Source: Ruminococcus flavefaciens (GTDB lineage: Bacteria; Bacillota; Clostridia; Oscillospirales; Ruminococcaceae). From it: a stretch of DNA of 64,000 bases. A program made the position numbers and the translations under genes. Numbering within the stretch: position 1 is the first letter of the stretch; every line of letters begins with the position of its first letter. This document shows, one piece after another, positions 54,235 to 63,150 of this stretch. Under the pieces are notes generated by a model, which worked only from the letters and a program-made list of their open reading frames with translations, ran no database searches and had not been told where the DNA came from. The stretch lies in NCBI GenBank assembly GCA_015067005.1, contig SVNH01000017.1, positions 1 to 64,000 of the forward strand, read 5' to 3'.

Positions 54235-54399
54235 TGTTGTTGCCTACTGTATAGACCTTTCATATTAGCTTTTGGGAAAACTTCTTTATAAGTACCGACT
54301 TAAATGTATGGGGGAAAACTGTCCTATTCGATTTGATGTAATATTTTCTTCGTTAAGAACCGTGGCCATTGAGGGAGAACCCTTTCTCAAAAGGGTTTC

Positions 54400-54434
54400 C
54401 CTCAATAAATTACAGATAAACTTCAATATGAGTA
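54400..54434 (+). repeat. Dispersed repeat, family 1
   Basis: 'CTCAATAAATTACAGATAAA' followed by CTTCAATATGAGTA matches the reverse complement of 57874-57908 with three differences. It is preceded by a hairpin (GAGGGAGAACCCTTT...AAAGGGTTTCCCTC, 54371-54402). The rest of 54235-54440 has no gene. Confidence 0.6.
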
Positions 54435-54440
54435 TTGTGG

Positions 54441-55370
54441 TTACTTCTTTATGCGGATGTTGCCGGAGGATGTTTCAAGATCGAGTTTGCTTGAACCGTT
54501 GCCGCATACATAGGTGCTGCCGTCCTTAGAAAGTGAGAGGTCGGAATCGAAATCGCCGGAAGATGTATCAACGTCGGCTGTGAAGTCTGCGTTCTCAGGT
54601 ACATACACTGTTATTCTGCCGGATGATGTCTCAGCGTCAACAGCTGCCGGCATCTTTATAAAGCGGAGATCTATCGAACCGCTTGAAGCTTCCGCATCAA
54701 CTGAGCCTGCATTCTCTGCTGTGACCTCAATTTCTCCGGACGATGTATCCGCACTGATCTCGTCTGCATTTTCGGCTTCGATCGTTATGTCGCCGGATGA
54801 AGCCTCAGCACTTACAGATTCAGCTTTGCCCTTCTGTCCGATAGTAATGTCGCCGGACGAAGCTTCAACGTCGATAGTCTTTGCGATACATCCAACGAGT
54901 TCAGAATTGCCGGACGAAAGTTCAATGCTTATGCTCTCAGCCTCAATATTCTCGATAAGAGTATCACATGAAGAACCGTTCATGCTGATGTCTTTGAGCT
55001 TCATTTCAGCCGGTACTGTTATTTCAAGATCCTTTTCGGGCTGCTTGAAGAAGTAGGTCTCACCGGACTTGCAGTAATGGATGCGAAGAACCCCCTCATC
55101 GAGCCATGTGTGTACCTTTTCGGAATCCTTAAGATCGGATTCGCTGCTTTCTGTAACCGTAACGGTATCTTTATCGTTTCGTGTCACCTTTACCTTGCCG
55201 ACACTCCAGTGGATGTCCAGAGAGTTGACATTCAAGCCCTTGAATTCGCAGTTCCCTGCGGAATACTTATCCGAATTGCTGTATGATTCGCTTATTGAGA
55301 CGCAGCCTGTCATACTTAATGCCATAACTGCGGTAAAAAGAACTGCTAATATCTTAACTGATTTTTTCAT
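54441..55370 (-). CDS. DUF4097 beta-strand repeat lipoprotein
   Basis: A 309-residue secreted protein. The lipobox 'SMTGC' with Cys23 ends the signal peptide. The mature part is a right-handed beta-repeat built on 'ASSGDITI'/'TSSGEIEV' units, about ten copies, as in the DUF4097 adhesin-like family. AAGGAG precedes the ATG. The gene follows the anti-sigma gene by two bases, so it is the third member of an ECF sigma operon and probably part of an envelope-stress response. Confidence 0.85.
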   Translation of the reverse strand: MKKSVKILAVLFTAVMALSMTGCVSISESYSNSDKYSAGNCEFKGLNVNSLDIHWSVGKVKVTRNDKDTVTVTESSESDLKDSEKVHTWLDEGVLRIHYCKSGETYFFKQPEKDLEITVPAEMKLKDISMNGSSCDTLIENIEAESISIELSSGNSELVGCIAKTIDVEASSGDITIGQKGKAESVSAEASSGDITIEAENADEISADTSSGEIEVTAENAGSVDAEASSGSIDLRFIKMPAAVDAETSSGRITVYVPENADFTADVDTSSGDFDSDLSLSKDGSTYVCGNGSSKLDLETSSGNIRIKK

Positions 55371-55372
55371 AA

Positions 55373-56362
55373 TTATTTCTCCTTTTTATTCTTGTTGCCT
55401 GAAACTGCAAGACCTGCAAGTGCAAGCACGGCTGATACTATGCTTCCGATTATCAGTACCGACCAGCATAATGTATCGTTAGCCATTTCGTATGTGTCGA
55501 ATGAGAACGAAGGCTTCGGGATGTGAGTTGCTCCCTTGAATATCATAAGAACTATCGTATCATTGAAGAAAAACAGAAGTGCTGATACGATTATGCAGGA
55601 TGCAGCTTTCAGAAGTCTGTTCCACTTCGGCAGACGTATAAGTGCAAACATTGCCCACATGAATAACAGGTAAGGCAGTGAATATGCTGCTGCTATTCTG
55701 AAAAAGTTTTCCGAACCGTGTCTGATTCCTATGCACACCATCATGAGTATATAGGTGAGGGTGTAGGTCCCTACAACTGCGAGCGCCTTGTTGTTGCCGA
55801 TACGCTTTGCTACCGGCTTTGAATTCACTATGAACGGCATGAACGGTATCGCAAGTCCGAACAGTACCGCCGGTGCTGCTGTAAAGAACCATGTTCCGCC
55901 GGAGTAAATACTGCATACTCCAAGAAGTGCTATAAGGCTTGCTGTGAATGATGTCATGCACCAGAAGGCTTTGTCCTCTGCTGCCATGAGCGGTACTACT
56001 ATAAGTGAGGTCGGTATGAACATTGCCGCAAGAACTATGAAGAACCATGTAAGTCCTGCGCCTGTTGCAAGGTTCACTATGAGACACACAAGTATCGGGA
56101 CAGCAAATATCGCGCCGATTATGCTTCCTGCTATCGCACTGCGTCTCTTGAAGAATTTTGCCTGCTTTACGAGCACTTCGTCGCGCTCCTTGACTATGCT
56201 CTGGTCGATCACCGTATCGCACTTCTTCATATCTTCATAAAGCTTCTGACACGGCGGACACTCGCTGAGATGTTCCTCTATCGCTTCCCTGCTCGAATCG
56301 CTGCACACATTGTCTATATACAGAGGAAGCAGATCGGCTATCATATCGCAGTTATATTTCAT
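55373..56362 (-). CDS. Anti-sigma factor with zf-HC2 domain and membrane helices
   Basis: A 329-residue membrane protein. The N-terminal ~50 residues hold a zinc-finger anti-sigma domain ('CDMIADLLPLYIDNVC', 'EEHLSECPPCQKLYE' with the HxxxCxxC signature); seven or eight hydrophobic helices follow from ~80. It overlaps the sigma gene by 11 bases, the standard sigma/anti-sigma coupling. It would hold the sigma factor at the membrane until an envelope signal. Confidence 0.86.
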   Translation of the reverse strand: MKYNCDMIADLLPLYIDNVCSDSSREAIEEHLSECPPCQKLYEDMKKCDTVIDQSIVKERDEVLVKQAKFFKRRSAIAGSIIGAIFAVPILVCLIVNLATGAGLTWFFIVLAAMFIPTSLIVVPLMAAEDKAFWCMTSFTASLIALLGVCSIYSGGTWFFTAAPAVLFGLAIPFMPFIVNSKPVAKRIGNNKALAVVGTYTLTYILMMVCIGIRHGSENFFRIAAAYSLPYLLFMWAMFALIRLPKWNRLLKAASCIIVSALLFFFNDTIVLMIFKGATHIPKPSFSFDTYEMANDTLCWSVLIIGSIVSAVLALAGLAVSGNKNKKEK

Positions 56363-56846
56363 TACTACTCATCCTTTCCTTGAGTTTAAGTCTGGCACGA
56401 TGATAGGTAACTCGCGCCCAGTTTTCGGTCTTGCGGAATATCGCTCCTATCTGTGTGAAGGATAGCTCTCCGAACACCCGCAGTTCAAAGACTTCCTTAT
56501 ACGGATCTTCCATTTCGTGCAGCAGCATATGTATCCTGAATGACGTCTCGGAATCAGTTATGCTCTGTTCTATATCGGTGTCGCTGTCTGCGAGAGTCTC
56601 GTCAGGCTCGTCCTGATACCTCGAAGCCTTCCTTGTTGAGTCTATGAACAGATTCTTAGCTATCGCGCACAGCCATGAGTAACATTCGGATTCACCGCGG
56701 AAGGTCTGCTTGGTGGTCATTGCCTTGAAAAATGTCTCCTGTGTTATCTCCTGAGCCTTGTGCTGATCCTTTGCTAAGGTCATCACATATGAATACACCT
56801 GCATATAACAGGTATCATACAGCTTTTCAGCAGTTTTTTTGTCCAA
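56352..56846 (-). CDS. ECF sigma factor
   Basis: A 164-residue sigma-70 family protein with region 2 ('YSYVMTLAKDQHKAQEITQE', 'WLCAIAKNLFID') and region 4 ('EVFELRVFGELSFTQIGAIF'). It starts at a TTG with AGGAGGTG six bases upstream; a nearby ATG is out of frame. A sigma-X/M-like promoter lies 35-60 bases upstream, so it probably drives its own operon with the anti-sigma and DUF4097 genes. Confidence 0.87.
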   Translation of the reverse strand: MDKKTAEKLYDTCYMQVYSYVMTLAKDQHKAQEITQETFFKAMTTKQTFRGESECYSWLCAIAKNLFIDSTRKASRYQDEPDETLADSDTDIEQSITDSETSFRIHMLLHEMEDPYKEVFELRVFGELSFTQIGAIFRKTENWARVTYHRARLKLKERMSSNEI

Positions 56847-56880
56847 TCATCGCACCTCCTTCCTCGGCTTCTGTATATTA

Positions 56881-56906
56881 GACGTTCCAGATACAGAAAC
56901 GTTACA
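56881..56906 (-). promoter_or_regulatory. ECF-type autoregulatory promoter
   Basis: On the minus strand TGTAAC (56906-56901), a 16-base spacer and CGTC (56884-56881) match the TGWAAC-N16-CGTC consensus of sigma-X/M/W-type factors. It is followed by TAATATACAG and the sigma gene's start at 56846. Confidence 0.75.
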
Positions 56907-57119
56907 AAAAATTTCAAAAATTTCCAAAAAATTTTTTCCGGCTATTTTACGCCAGATACCCGGACTTTCATTCCGGATATTATCAACTACGCAATTAAGT
57001 ATACCACATTTTTTTGTAAAATACAATAATTCCTCCCGCACCGTTCGTCCCCCCCATGCAAGAATAACTCCCCTGCCGCCCTCATATAATCTATAAAAAC
57101 TTTCACAAAGGAGTCTGCT

Positions 57120-57848
57120 ATGAAAAATGTTAAGCGCATGATATTCAGCGGCGCAGTAGTTTCCGTCTGTGCGTTTTCAGCTATTGCCGCCGCTGCCGGT
57201 ATGAACAGAAATAAAAACGACGGGGAACTCCCCGCCTCTGCTAAAATATCGAAGGATACCCCCGTGATAGTCCTCGATGCCGGACACGGCGGCATCGACG
57301 GCGGCTGTTCCTCGGCGGACGGAGTTCCGGAGAAAGGCATTAACCTCAGTATACTTCTGAAGCTGCGTGATATGCTTGAAATATCCGGCTACGATGTTGT
57401 CGTAACGAGGGATACCGACACCTCTATCCACGACAAAGGCATAGAGGGTATAGCACAGCAAAAAAGCTCGGATATGGATAACCGTCTGGCAATTTTCAAC
57501 GATAACGACAACGCTGTTTGTATCTCGATACATCAGAATCAGTTCACCCAGCCGCAGTATCACGGTGCTCAGATGTTCTATTCCGCGACAAATCCGGAAA
57601 GCGAATCACTTGCAAGAGCAATGAAATCCAGCTTCACAAAGCTGCTCCAGCCTGATAATCAGCGCGAGATAAAGCAGTGCGGCAAGGAACTTTTCCTGTG
57701 CTATTTCAGTAAGAATCCGACTGTAATGGTCGAATGCGGGTTCCTCTCAAATCCGGAAGAAGCCGCTCTGCTTTCAACCGACGATTATCAGGCAAAGGTC
57801 GCTTTTACCATATTCTCAGGCATCAGCGAATTCATAGCATCAGCATGA
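57120..57848 (+). CDS. N-acetylmuramoyl-L-alanine amidase, CwlD-like
   Basis: A 242-residue cell-wall hydrolase. An N-terminal membrane anchor or signal (~residues 5-27) precedes an Amidase_3 domain with zinc ligands in 'LDAGHGGIDGG', 'GVPEKGINL' and 'SIHQNQ', and the catalytic Glu in 'VECGFLSN'. It cleaves the bond between muramic acid and L-alanine. Single-domain, short amidases of this form include CwlD, which makes muramic lactam in spore cortex. AAAGGAG precedes the ATG. Monocistronic. Confidence 0.87.
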   Translation: MKNVKRMIFSGAVVSVCAFSAIAAAAGMNRNKNDGELPASAKISKDTPVIVLDAGHGGIDGGCSSADGVPEKGINLSILLKLRDMLEISGYDVVVTRDTDTSIHDKGIEGIAQQKSSDMDNRLAIFNDNDNAVCISIHQNQFTQPQYHGAQMFYSATNPESESLARAMKSSFTKLLQPDNQREIKQCGKELFLCYFSKNPTVMVECGFLSNPEEAALLSTDDYQAKVAFTIFSGISEFIASA

Positions 57849-57873
57849 ATATTCCAACTCTGAGTCTGTGCTG

Positions 57874-57972
57874 TACTCATACGGAAGTTTACCTGTAATT
57901 TATTGAGGAAAGCCCATTTCCAAAGACTTTTTTCGCAATGATATAAAAATAGCCGGAAGTCATATGACAGAT
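57874..57972. repeat. Dispersed repeats, family 1 (inverted copy) and family 2
   Basis: 57874-57908 is the inverted copy of the 35-base repeat at 54400-54434. 57917-57963 ('TTTCCAAAGAC' ... 'ATAGCCGGAAGTCAT') recurs at 63151-63206. Both lie between genes and end in hairpin-forming sequence. No gene in 57849-58047. Confidence 0.6.
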
Positions 57973-57989
57973 ACCCATATAGAAGTTTT

Positions 57990-58021
57990 GCCCCGAAGCG
58001 TTTCAAATCGCTTCGGGGCAT
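57990..58021. terminator. Bidirectional terminator-like hairpin
   Basis: A perfect 11-bp GC-rich stem (GCCCCGAAGCG/CGCTTCGGGGC) with an 8-nt loop between the amidase and the convergent dCTP deaminase genes; CAAAACTTC follows on the minus strand and ATTGTATT on the plus strand. Confidence 0.7.
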
Positions 58022-58047
58022 TGTATTAATTATCCTGCTCAGATAAA

Positions 58048-58584
58048 TCAGAATTTATCTGAATCCATAAAGACCTTTGAGCCTGTTGCTCCTGTTTGTC
58101 CTTGATACTTTCCATTGTATGGATTTAGTGCATGATCGTCCATTTCTGCAAATACTAACTGTCCTACTCTACGTCCGCACTTAAGCTCGATAGCACATCT
58201 GTTAGCATTATATAATTCTAATGTTATCTCACCTTTGAAGCCGGGATCGACCCACCCTGCATTCTGAATAAACAACCCCATTCGACCAAGAGAACTTCTG
58301 CCTTCAACGAATGCCGTTAGATTATCAGGCAATTCAAAATACTCCATCGTTGTTGCCAAAACGAATTGCCCGGGTAAAATCAAATAAGTATCGGTTTTAA
58401 TGGTCTTATAGCTTATCTTATTGTCCAAGGTAATTATTCCTGAAGGAGTGTCATCAACAACGCTGAATGTATCGCCTAACCGTATATCGACACTTGCGGG
58501 TTGTATTTGTTCTTTTATAAACGGTTTGATCACCAAAGAGTTTTCATCAAGCATTTTTATAATCGTTTTATCGGATAATATCAT
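58048..58584 (-). CDS. dcd: dCTP deaminase (possibly bifunctional dCTP deaminase/dUTPase)
   Basis: A 178-residue nucleotide-metabolism enzyme. The ATG at 58584 follows GAGGAG. Conserved motifs are 'QPASVDIRLGDTF', 'EGRSSLGRMGLFIQNAGWVDPGFKGEITLEL' (split here: the S-S-L-G-R and D-P-G-F-x-G cores) and 'YQGQTGATGSK'. The D-P-G-F-K-G form with 'SSLGRMGL' is that of bifunctional enzymes converting dCTP to dUMP. It has its own promoter. Confidence 0.86.
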   Translation of the reverse strand: MILSDKTIIKMLDENSLVIKPFIKEQIQPASVDIRLGDTFSVVDDTPSGIITLDNKISYKTIKTDTYLILPGQFVLATTMEYFELPDNLTAFVEGRSSLGRMGLFIQNAGWVDPGFKGEITLELYNANRCAIELKCGRRVGQLVFAEMDDHALNPYNGKYQGQTGATGSKVFMDSDKF

Positions 58585-58628
58585 TTTTACAGCTCCTCTC
58601 GATGCAGATCCGATTTGTATTCGCATTC

Positions 58629-58657
58629 ATTATAATACAGTATTACTGACATGTCAA
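58629..58657 (-). promoter_or_regulatory. dcd promoter
   Basis: On the minus strand TTGACA (58657-58652) and TATAAT (58634-58629), spacer 17: perfect consensus, about 45 bases before the ATG. Confidence 0.85.
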
Positions 58658-58665
58658 CAGAAACT

Positions 58666-58702
58666 CCATAGTACTTCTGACCTTGCATCAGAAATACTAT
58701 GG
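58666..58702. repeat. Hairpin repeat related to 51372
   Basis: CCATAGTACTTCTGA pairs with TCAGAAATACTATGG. Arms and order match the terminator at 51372-51409 with one base change. It sits directly upstream of the dcd promoter without a T-run. Confidence 0.55.
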
Positions 58703-58769
58703 CGAAAAACTTCTATATCAGCATCGCATATATAGACTTCCGGCTTTGTTATTCTATCCCAATTGCTGC

Positions 58770-60275
58770 TTAGTTTTTAAGCTCGCTTCCGCCCCACTCA
58801 ACTACTGTAAATCCGTTTCTTTCAAAGGTCTCAAGCTGCTGAGGCTGAATGTCCACAGCATTTTCAAGAGGAACATAAGACATGAATACACGGAGCAGAC
58901 TGTCGGGCTTTGGAGTAATATCAAGCTTTGCGGAATCCGTATAGACATCGCCCTGGAACGAGATAAGATTATACTTGTTATGCTCCATGAGCGGCAGCCA
59001 GTATACAATGAAGTCGTTCATTTCGTCCTCAGTCAAGCCCATGTATGTGAGCTTTTCTTTGAGGAAGCTTTCGGTGTCGCTGCCTGCAACACAGAATCCC
59101 TTTGAGTAATCGAATCTGGTACGGCAGTTCACAGAATCCCAGAAAAGGTACTTATGATGCGAATTATCTGACTTGTTAAGAAGTGAGCCATCCGGATATG
59201 CGACCACATCCCAGCCGTTGTTATACTTAGGATAGGTAGTGTTCAGCTCGGATTCTGTAAGTTCAAGCTCAATGTGAACATCGGTCTCTTCTTCGGGATA
59301 CAGGTATATGACAGGCTTTTTGACTGCTTCTTCAAAATAGACTACCGGGTTGCCCTCTGAGTCTAATGTGTTGATCCAGCCATACTGTCCGTTGTATTCT
59401 GTAAACAGCCATGTATCGTTGCCTTTCTGGATACCTTTTTCAGAAAGGCGTGTATTGTCAGGGATCGAAGCGACTGCTTCATAGCTTTCATCAGGACCAA
59501 GATAAAGCTTCACACCGTCCCTTGCAACACGGAACGGCAAGCCATATTCAAAGCTCTCATCCGGCTTAACATAAGAATTATGATCATATTCATATTGATC
59601 CAGCAGCTTTATCAGTTTTATAAGAACGTTTGGGCATCTGTCAGAGGAAGACTGCTTCTGAGAGCCGTTTGTATAGTTGAGCGTTATTTCATAATCAATA
59701 TCATCCCATTCATCCGGTGCGTTTAGACTGTCAAGGTAGTTGGTATAAGCCTGAGACATGATCTCGCGGTAATCCTGTTCTGTTATCGGAATGATGAGCG
59801 CCTCAGCATCCGGATCATATGTAAGATCCTGATAGGAGAGGTAATAGTTTTTGTCTTCACAGTACACCTTATAAAGGATGTTTGCGCCTACAACGCCGCC
59901 GCCTTCTCTGACGCTGATCGAAGAAGGTATATTTCCTGTCTGTATCAGAGCGCGCTTCATAAGACAGAGGTCATAGACATTAAGCTTGTTATCTTTGCAG
60001 AAATCTGCGGCTTTCCAGTTTGCAAGCTGTACATCCGGAACTGCTGAAAGCCACTTTTGCAGCATCAGAACATCAGCGATACTGAATTCGCCGTCACCGT
60101 TGACATCGCCCGTTGGCTCGGAATCCGGCATTACGCCCTCCGGAAGCTCAGAAACGGCATCTGTGTCAGCTGCACACACAGCGGACGGATTGAGCAGGAC
60201 AGTGCTGTTTAATGAAATGGTAGCGATAGCGGTTGCAGCTGCGATGATAGCTGCGGTTAGTTTTGTTAGTTTCAA
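58770..60275 (-). CDS. Dockerin protein with SH3-like and KPVIYLYP domains
   Basis: A 501-residue secreted protein. Start is a TTG (60275) with AAGGTGG six bases upstream; a GTG at 60284 lies inside that site. A signal peptide ends near 'SAVCAAD'. A dockerin follows (~residues 55-115) with 'GDVNGDGEFSIADVLMLQKW' and a second Ca-binding repeat, 'KDNKLNVYDLCLMKRALI'. Residues ~240-300 resemble a bacterial SH3 domain; from ~310 'KPVIYLYPEEETDVHIEL' opens a conserved domain of unknown function. The dockerin implies attachment to a cellulosome scaffoldin. An N-terminal dockerin is unusual. Confidence 0.84.
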   Translation of the reverse strand: MKLTKLTAAIIAAATAIATISLNSTVLLNPSAVCAADTDAVSELPEGVMPDSEPTGDVNGDGEFSIADVLMLQKWLSAVPDVQLANWKAADFCKDNKLNVYDLCLMKRALIQTGNIPSSISVREGGGVVGANILYKVYCEDKNYYLSYQDLTYDPDAEALIIPITEQDYREIMSQAYTNYLDSLNAPDEWDDIDYEITLNYTNGSQKQSSSDRCPNVLIKLIKLLDQYEYDHNSYVKPDESFEYGLPFRVARDGVKLYLGPDESYEAVASIPDNTRLSEKGIQKGNDTWLFTEYNGQYGWINTLDSEGNPVVYFEEAVKKPVIYLYPEEETDVHIELELTESELNTTYPKYNNGWDVVAYPDGSLLNKSDNSHHKYLFWDSVNCRTRFDYSKGFCVAGSDTESFLKEKLTYMGLTEDEMNDFIVYWLPLMEHNKYNLISFQGDVYTDSAKLDITPKPDSLLRVFMSYVPLENAVDIQPQQLETFERNGFTVVEWGGSELKN

Positions 60276-60455
60276 TTGATCCACCTTCCATACTTCAGAT
60301 TTGCAGCGAAAAACTGCTTGATTCCATTATATAACAATATCTTTGGAATTGCAAGAGAAAATTCAGAATAAAGATAATCTATTATGTCATGCAGGAAGCC
60401 GATGTTAGTATATGGATGCTTTACAGAAAAAAAGGTGCTGTTACCTGTAATCCGC

Positions 60456-60484
60456 TTGACAGACTGCATTAAACGTGTTATAAT
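60456..60484 (+). promoter_or_regulatory. Promoter of GH8 gene
   Basis: TTGACA (60456-60461) and TATAAT (60479-60484), spacer 17. The leader to the ATG at 60621 is ~130 bases. The remaining gene-free bases between 60276 and 60455 show nothing notable. Confidence 0.85.
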
Positions 60485-60620
60485 GTAAAATAATTTTCGT
60501 TAATATCAGTCCATGCAGATACTATTCAATTTTGATTTTCAGATACATCCGCATCATTCAGTTATGCTTCGTTTCATCGTATCTGGGGAGATCATTTCAC
60601 ATTGCAACAAGGAGGATACA

Positions 60621-62105
60621 ATGAAAAAACAACTTGCCGCCATTCTCAGCACAGTGCTTTTATCTGCGCTTACCTTTAACACTTTGCCGTTTGATACAAA
60701 TGCGGTCACTCAGAATACGGAGGGTGCAGTTCAGACTGAGGAAACTGTATCTGCTCTGTCTGCTGAAACTATTGCTTACTATCAGGAGTGGAAGTCAGTA
60801 TATCTGAAGCAAAACAGCTACGAAAGCGGTCTGGCTCAGTATTATGTGTTTTACGGTGAAAACACCTATGAACAGACACATACCGAGGTGCCCGCAACTG
60901 TTTCGGAAGCTCACGGATACGGAATGCTCATAGCAGCACTCATGTCTTCTTACGATGATGATGCTAAAGAAATATTTGACGGTATGTACCGTTATTATCT
61001 TGCACATCCGAGCAGTATAGGACCTCATCTTATGGCGTGGCAGCAGAGTGACAACGGCAGGGCACTTGTTGATTCCAACGGCAGCGATTCCGCAACAGAC
61101 GGCGATCTTGACATAGCATATTCGCTTCTTTTAGCTGATAGGATATGGGGCAGCGAAGGTGAGATAAACTATCGCCGTGCAGCTGAACTTGTAATAAATG
61201 ATATAATGAAGTACGATGTCAGCCACGAGAACAATATTCTCAGACTCGGCGACTGGGCATATGATGTTGATGAGAACGACAAATACTATTCCGCAACACG
61301 CGCTTCTGATTTCATAATGCAGTATTTCCCGGTATTTGCAGCTGTTACGGGTGATGAACGCTGGATAGAGCTTTACGATAATACTTATAGTATCATAGAC
61401 CAGTTCACAGAGCAGTATAAAACAGGTCTGCTGCCTGATTTCATTATCAAGGATAAAAGCGGGAAATGGATACCGGCACCGGCAAACTTCCTTGAAGATG
61501 AAAACGACGGGAATTACTATTACAATTCCTGCCGTACCCCTTGGAGGATAAGTACAGACGCTATCGTAACCGGCAGCTCTTCTGCAAAGAAATATGCGGA
61601 GATAGTCAACGCCTTCTTCAAAAAAGAGACCGGCGGCGATCCTGAAAAGATAATGGCAGGCTACACTCCTGATGGCAGGGCTGTTTCAGATTGGGATGAT
61701 CTTTGCTTCACAGCGCCGCTTATGCTTGCAGCCAAAAGCGCCGGAGATACAGAGTGGCACGACACCATACGCAGAGCTGTCATTGAGCTTGGAACGGATT
61801 CCTACTTTGGCAATACAATTGCAATGCTCTGCCTTATAACTGACGACGGCGGCTGGATGTCGCCGGAAACAAATTCTGTTTTAAAGGGCGATGCCAACGG
61901 CGACGGCGGTGTTGATATGTCAGACGTTGTAATGGTAATGCAGGCGTGTCTGAATCCGGCAAAGTACGGAGTTAACGGCACAAGTCCAGACCGCATAACC
62001 GCAGAAGGCGAAAAAGCCGGAGACGTTGACGGCAATGCAGGTCTCACCGCGAATGACGCTCTCATCATCCAGCGCTACTCGCTCAAACTCATCGACACAC
62101 TATAA
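60621..62105 (+). CDS. GH8 glycoside hydrolase with C-terminal dockerin
   Basis: A 494-residue secreted enzyme. The ATG at 60621 follows AAGGAGG. After the signal peptide (cleavage near 'DTNA', residue ~28) comes a family 8 (alpha/alpha)6 catalytic domain: Glu97 in 'SEAHGYGM', 'HLMAWQQ', and 'ATDGDLDIAYSLLLADR' (~158-174). GH8 enzymes cut beta-1,4 linkages in cellulose, xylan or lichenan. Residues ~425-494 form a dockerin ('KGDANGDGGVDMSDVVMVMQ' and 'GDVDGNAGLTANDALIIQRY'). It acts outside the cell, docked on a scaffoldin. Divergent from the other dockerin gene. Confidence 0.9.
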   Translation: MKKQLAAILSTVLLSALTFNTLPFDTNAVTQNTEGAVQTEETVSALSAETIAYYQEWKSVYLKQNSYESGLAQYYVFYGENTYEQTHTEVPATVSEAHGYGMLIAALMSSYDDDAKEIFDGMYRYYLAHPSSIGPHLMAWQQSDNGRALVDSNGSDSATDGDLDIAYSLLLADRIWGSEGEINYRRAAELVINDIMKYDVSHENNILRLGDWAYDVDENDKYYSATRASDFIMQYFPVFAAVTGDERWIELYDNTYSIIDQFTEQYKTGLLPDFIIKDKSGKWIPAPANFLEDENDGNYYYNSCRTPWRISTDAIVTGSSSAKKYAEIVNAFFKKETGGDPEKIMAGYTPDGRAVSDWDDLCFTAPLMLAAKSAGDTEWHDTIRRAVIELGTDSYFGNTIAMLCLITDDGGWMSPETNSVLKGDANGDGGVDMSDVVMVMQACLNPAKYGVNGTSPDRITAEGEKAGDVDGNAGLTANDALIIQRYSLKLIDTL

Positions 62106-62120
62106 TAATATAACAGCAAA

Positions 62121-62146
62121 GGAGAGCCAAAGGGCTCTCCTTTTAC
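62121..62146 (+). terminator. Terminator of GH8 gene
   Basis: GGAGAGCC pairs with GGCTCTCC across 4 nt, followed by TTTTACTA, 15 bases past the stop codon. Confidence 0.85.
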
Positions 62147-62347
62147 TATACGAATAGTAATATTAGCAGTGGATTCAACAAATATTGATATGCTGTTTTG
62201 AACATATATACAAAATATTCAAAAATATTCGAGTTTTTTGTTGGCTTTACACTGATGCAGTGCTATAACGTAGTTACAGCAATTGATAGATGAACTCTCA
62301 TTCAACAATTGCAGACAACAAAATAAAGTATGAAAAAGGTGATCATT

Positions 62348-63079
62348 ATGAGGAAAAGGACAAACAAATTTCTTGCAGCTGCATTATCATGTTCAATAGC
62401 TTCAGCAATGCTTGGAGGTACAGCGGCATATGCTGCCGATACACAGACAGGTGCTCCGGAAACTGTTGCAGAGCAGCAGCTTCCCTCAGATACTGATATG
62501 TCGAAGTATTTCGGCGACTGGGAGCTCTACCAGATAGACAGTGCGCCGGTAACATCGGAGGATCAGGTTATAAAGTTCGCTGTCAAGGACGATCATTCGT
62601 TTAAGATAGACGATAAGGACTACAAGTGGACAGTCTACGAGGACGGCGAGAGGATGCAGGTACTCACAATGGAAGGCGAGGGCTTCGGTATAGTCACAAT
62701 GGAGGACGACACCCTTGTACATTACCTTGCAGGCTCTAAGTGGTACTTCAAGCGCACTGACGCTGATATTCCCGCAACAACCGAAAATGTTACAGATCCC
62801 GAATTGACAACTGAAAACGCTACGGATTCCGAATTGACAACCGAAAACGCTACGGATTCCGAATTGACAACTGAAAATGTTACGGAATCTGAAACAGAAA
62901 CAACCGAAATTGCAGCGGATCCCGAAATAACAACTGAGATCGTTACGGAAACCACAGCAGAAGGAACAACACTTCCGCAGACTGGTATGTCCGGATCACA
63001 TAAGGTATTTGCAGGACTTTCTGCACTTATGGGTATCGCAGGGATAGGTCTTGTTAAGAAGAGCAGAAAAGAAGAATAA
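62348..63079 (+). CDS. LPXTG-anchored surface protein with TTENxTDSEL repeats
   Basis: A 243-residue cell-wall protein. The ATG at 62348 follows AAGGTGATC; 62330 is rejected because it overlaps that site. A signal peptide ends near 'AAYAADTQ'. Residues ~45-140 form a small beta domain ('YFGDWELYQIDSAPVTSEDQ'), then a Thr/Glu-rich stalk of tandem decapeptides, and 'LPQTG' plus a hydrophobic helix and 'KKSRKEE' for sortase anchoring. The ligand is unknown. Confidence 0.85.
   Translation: MRKRTNKFLAAALSCSIASAMLGGTAAYAADTQTGAPETVAEQQLPSDTDMSKYFGDWELYQIDSAPVTSEDQVIKFAVKDDHSFKIDDKDYKWTVYEDGERMQVLTMEGEGFGIVTMEDDTLVHYLAGSKWYFKRTDADIPATTENVTDPELTTENATDSELTTENATDSELTTENVTESETETTEIAADPEITTEIVTETTAEGTTLPQTGMSGSHKVFAGLSALMGIAGIGLVKKSRKEE
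62791..62880 (+). repeat. Three tandem 30-bp repeats within LPXTG stalk
   Basis: Units at 62791-62820, 62821-62850 and 62851-62880 encode 'TDPELTTENA', 'TDSELTTENA' and 'TDSELTTENV', with a degenerate unit on each side. The near identity at DNA level suggests recent, unstable expansion. Confidence 0.85.
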
Positions 63080-63150
63080 ACGCTGAGAGCGTCCATTAAG
63101 TGTGGCACTCATATAGCAGCTTTATTTGCAGCTTATCGGGTCCGTCCCCC

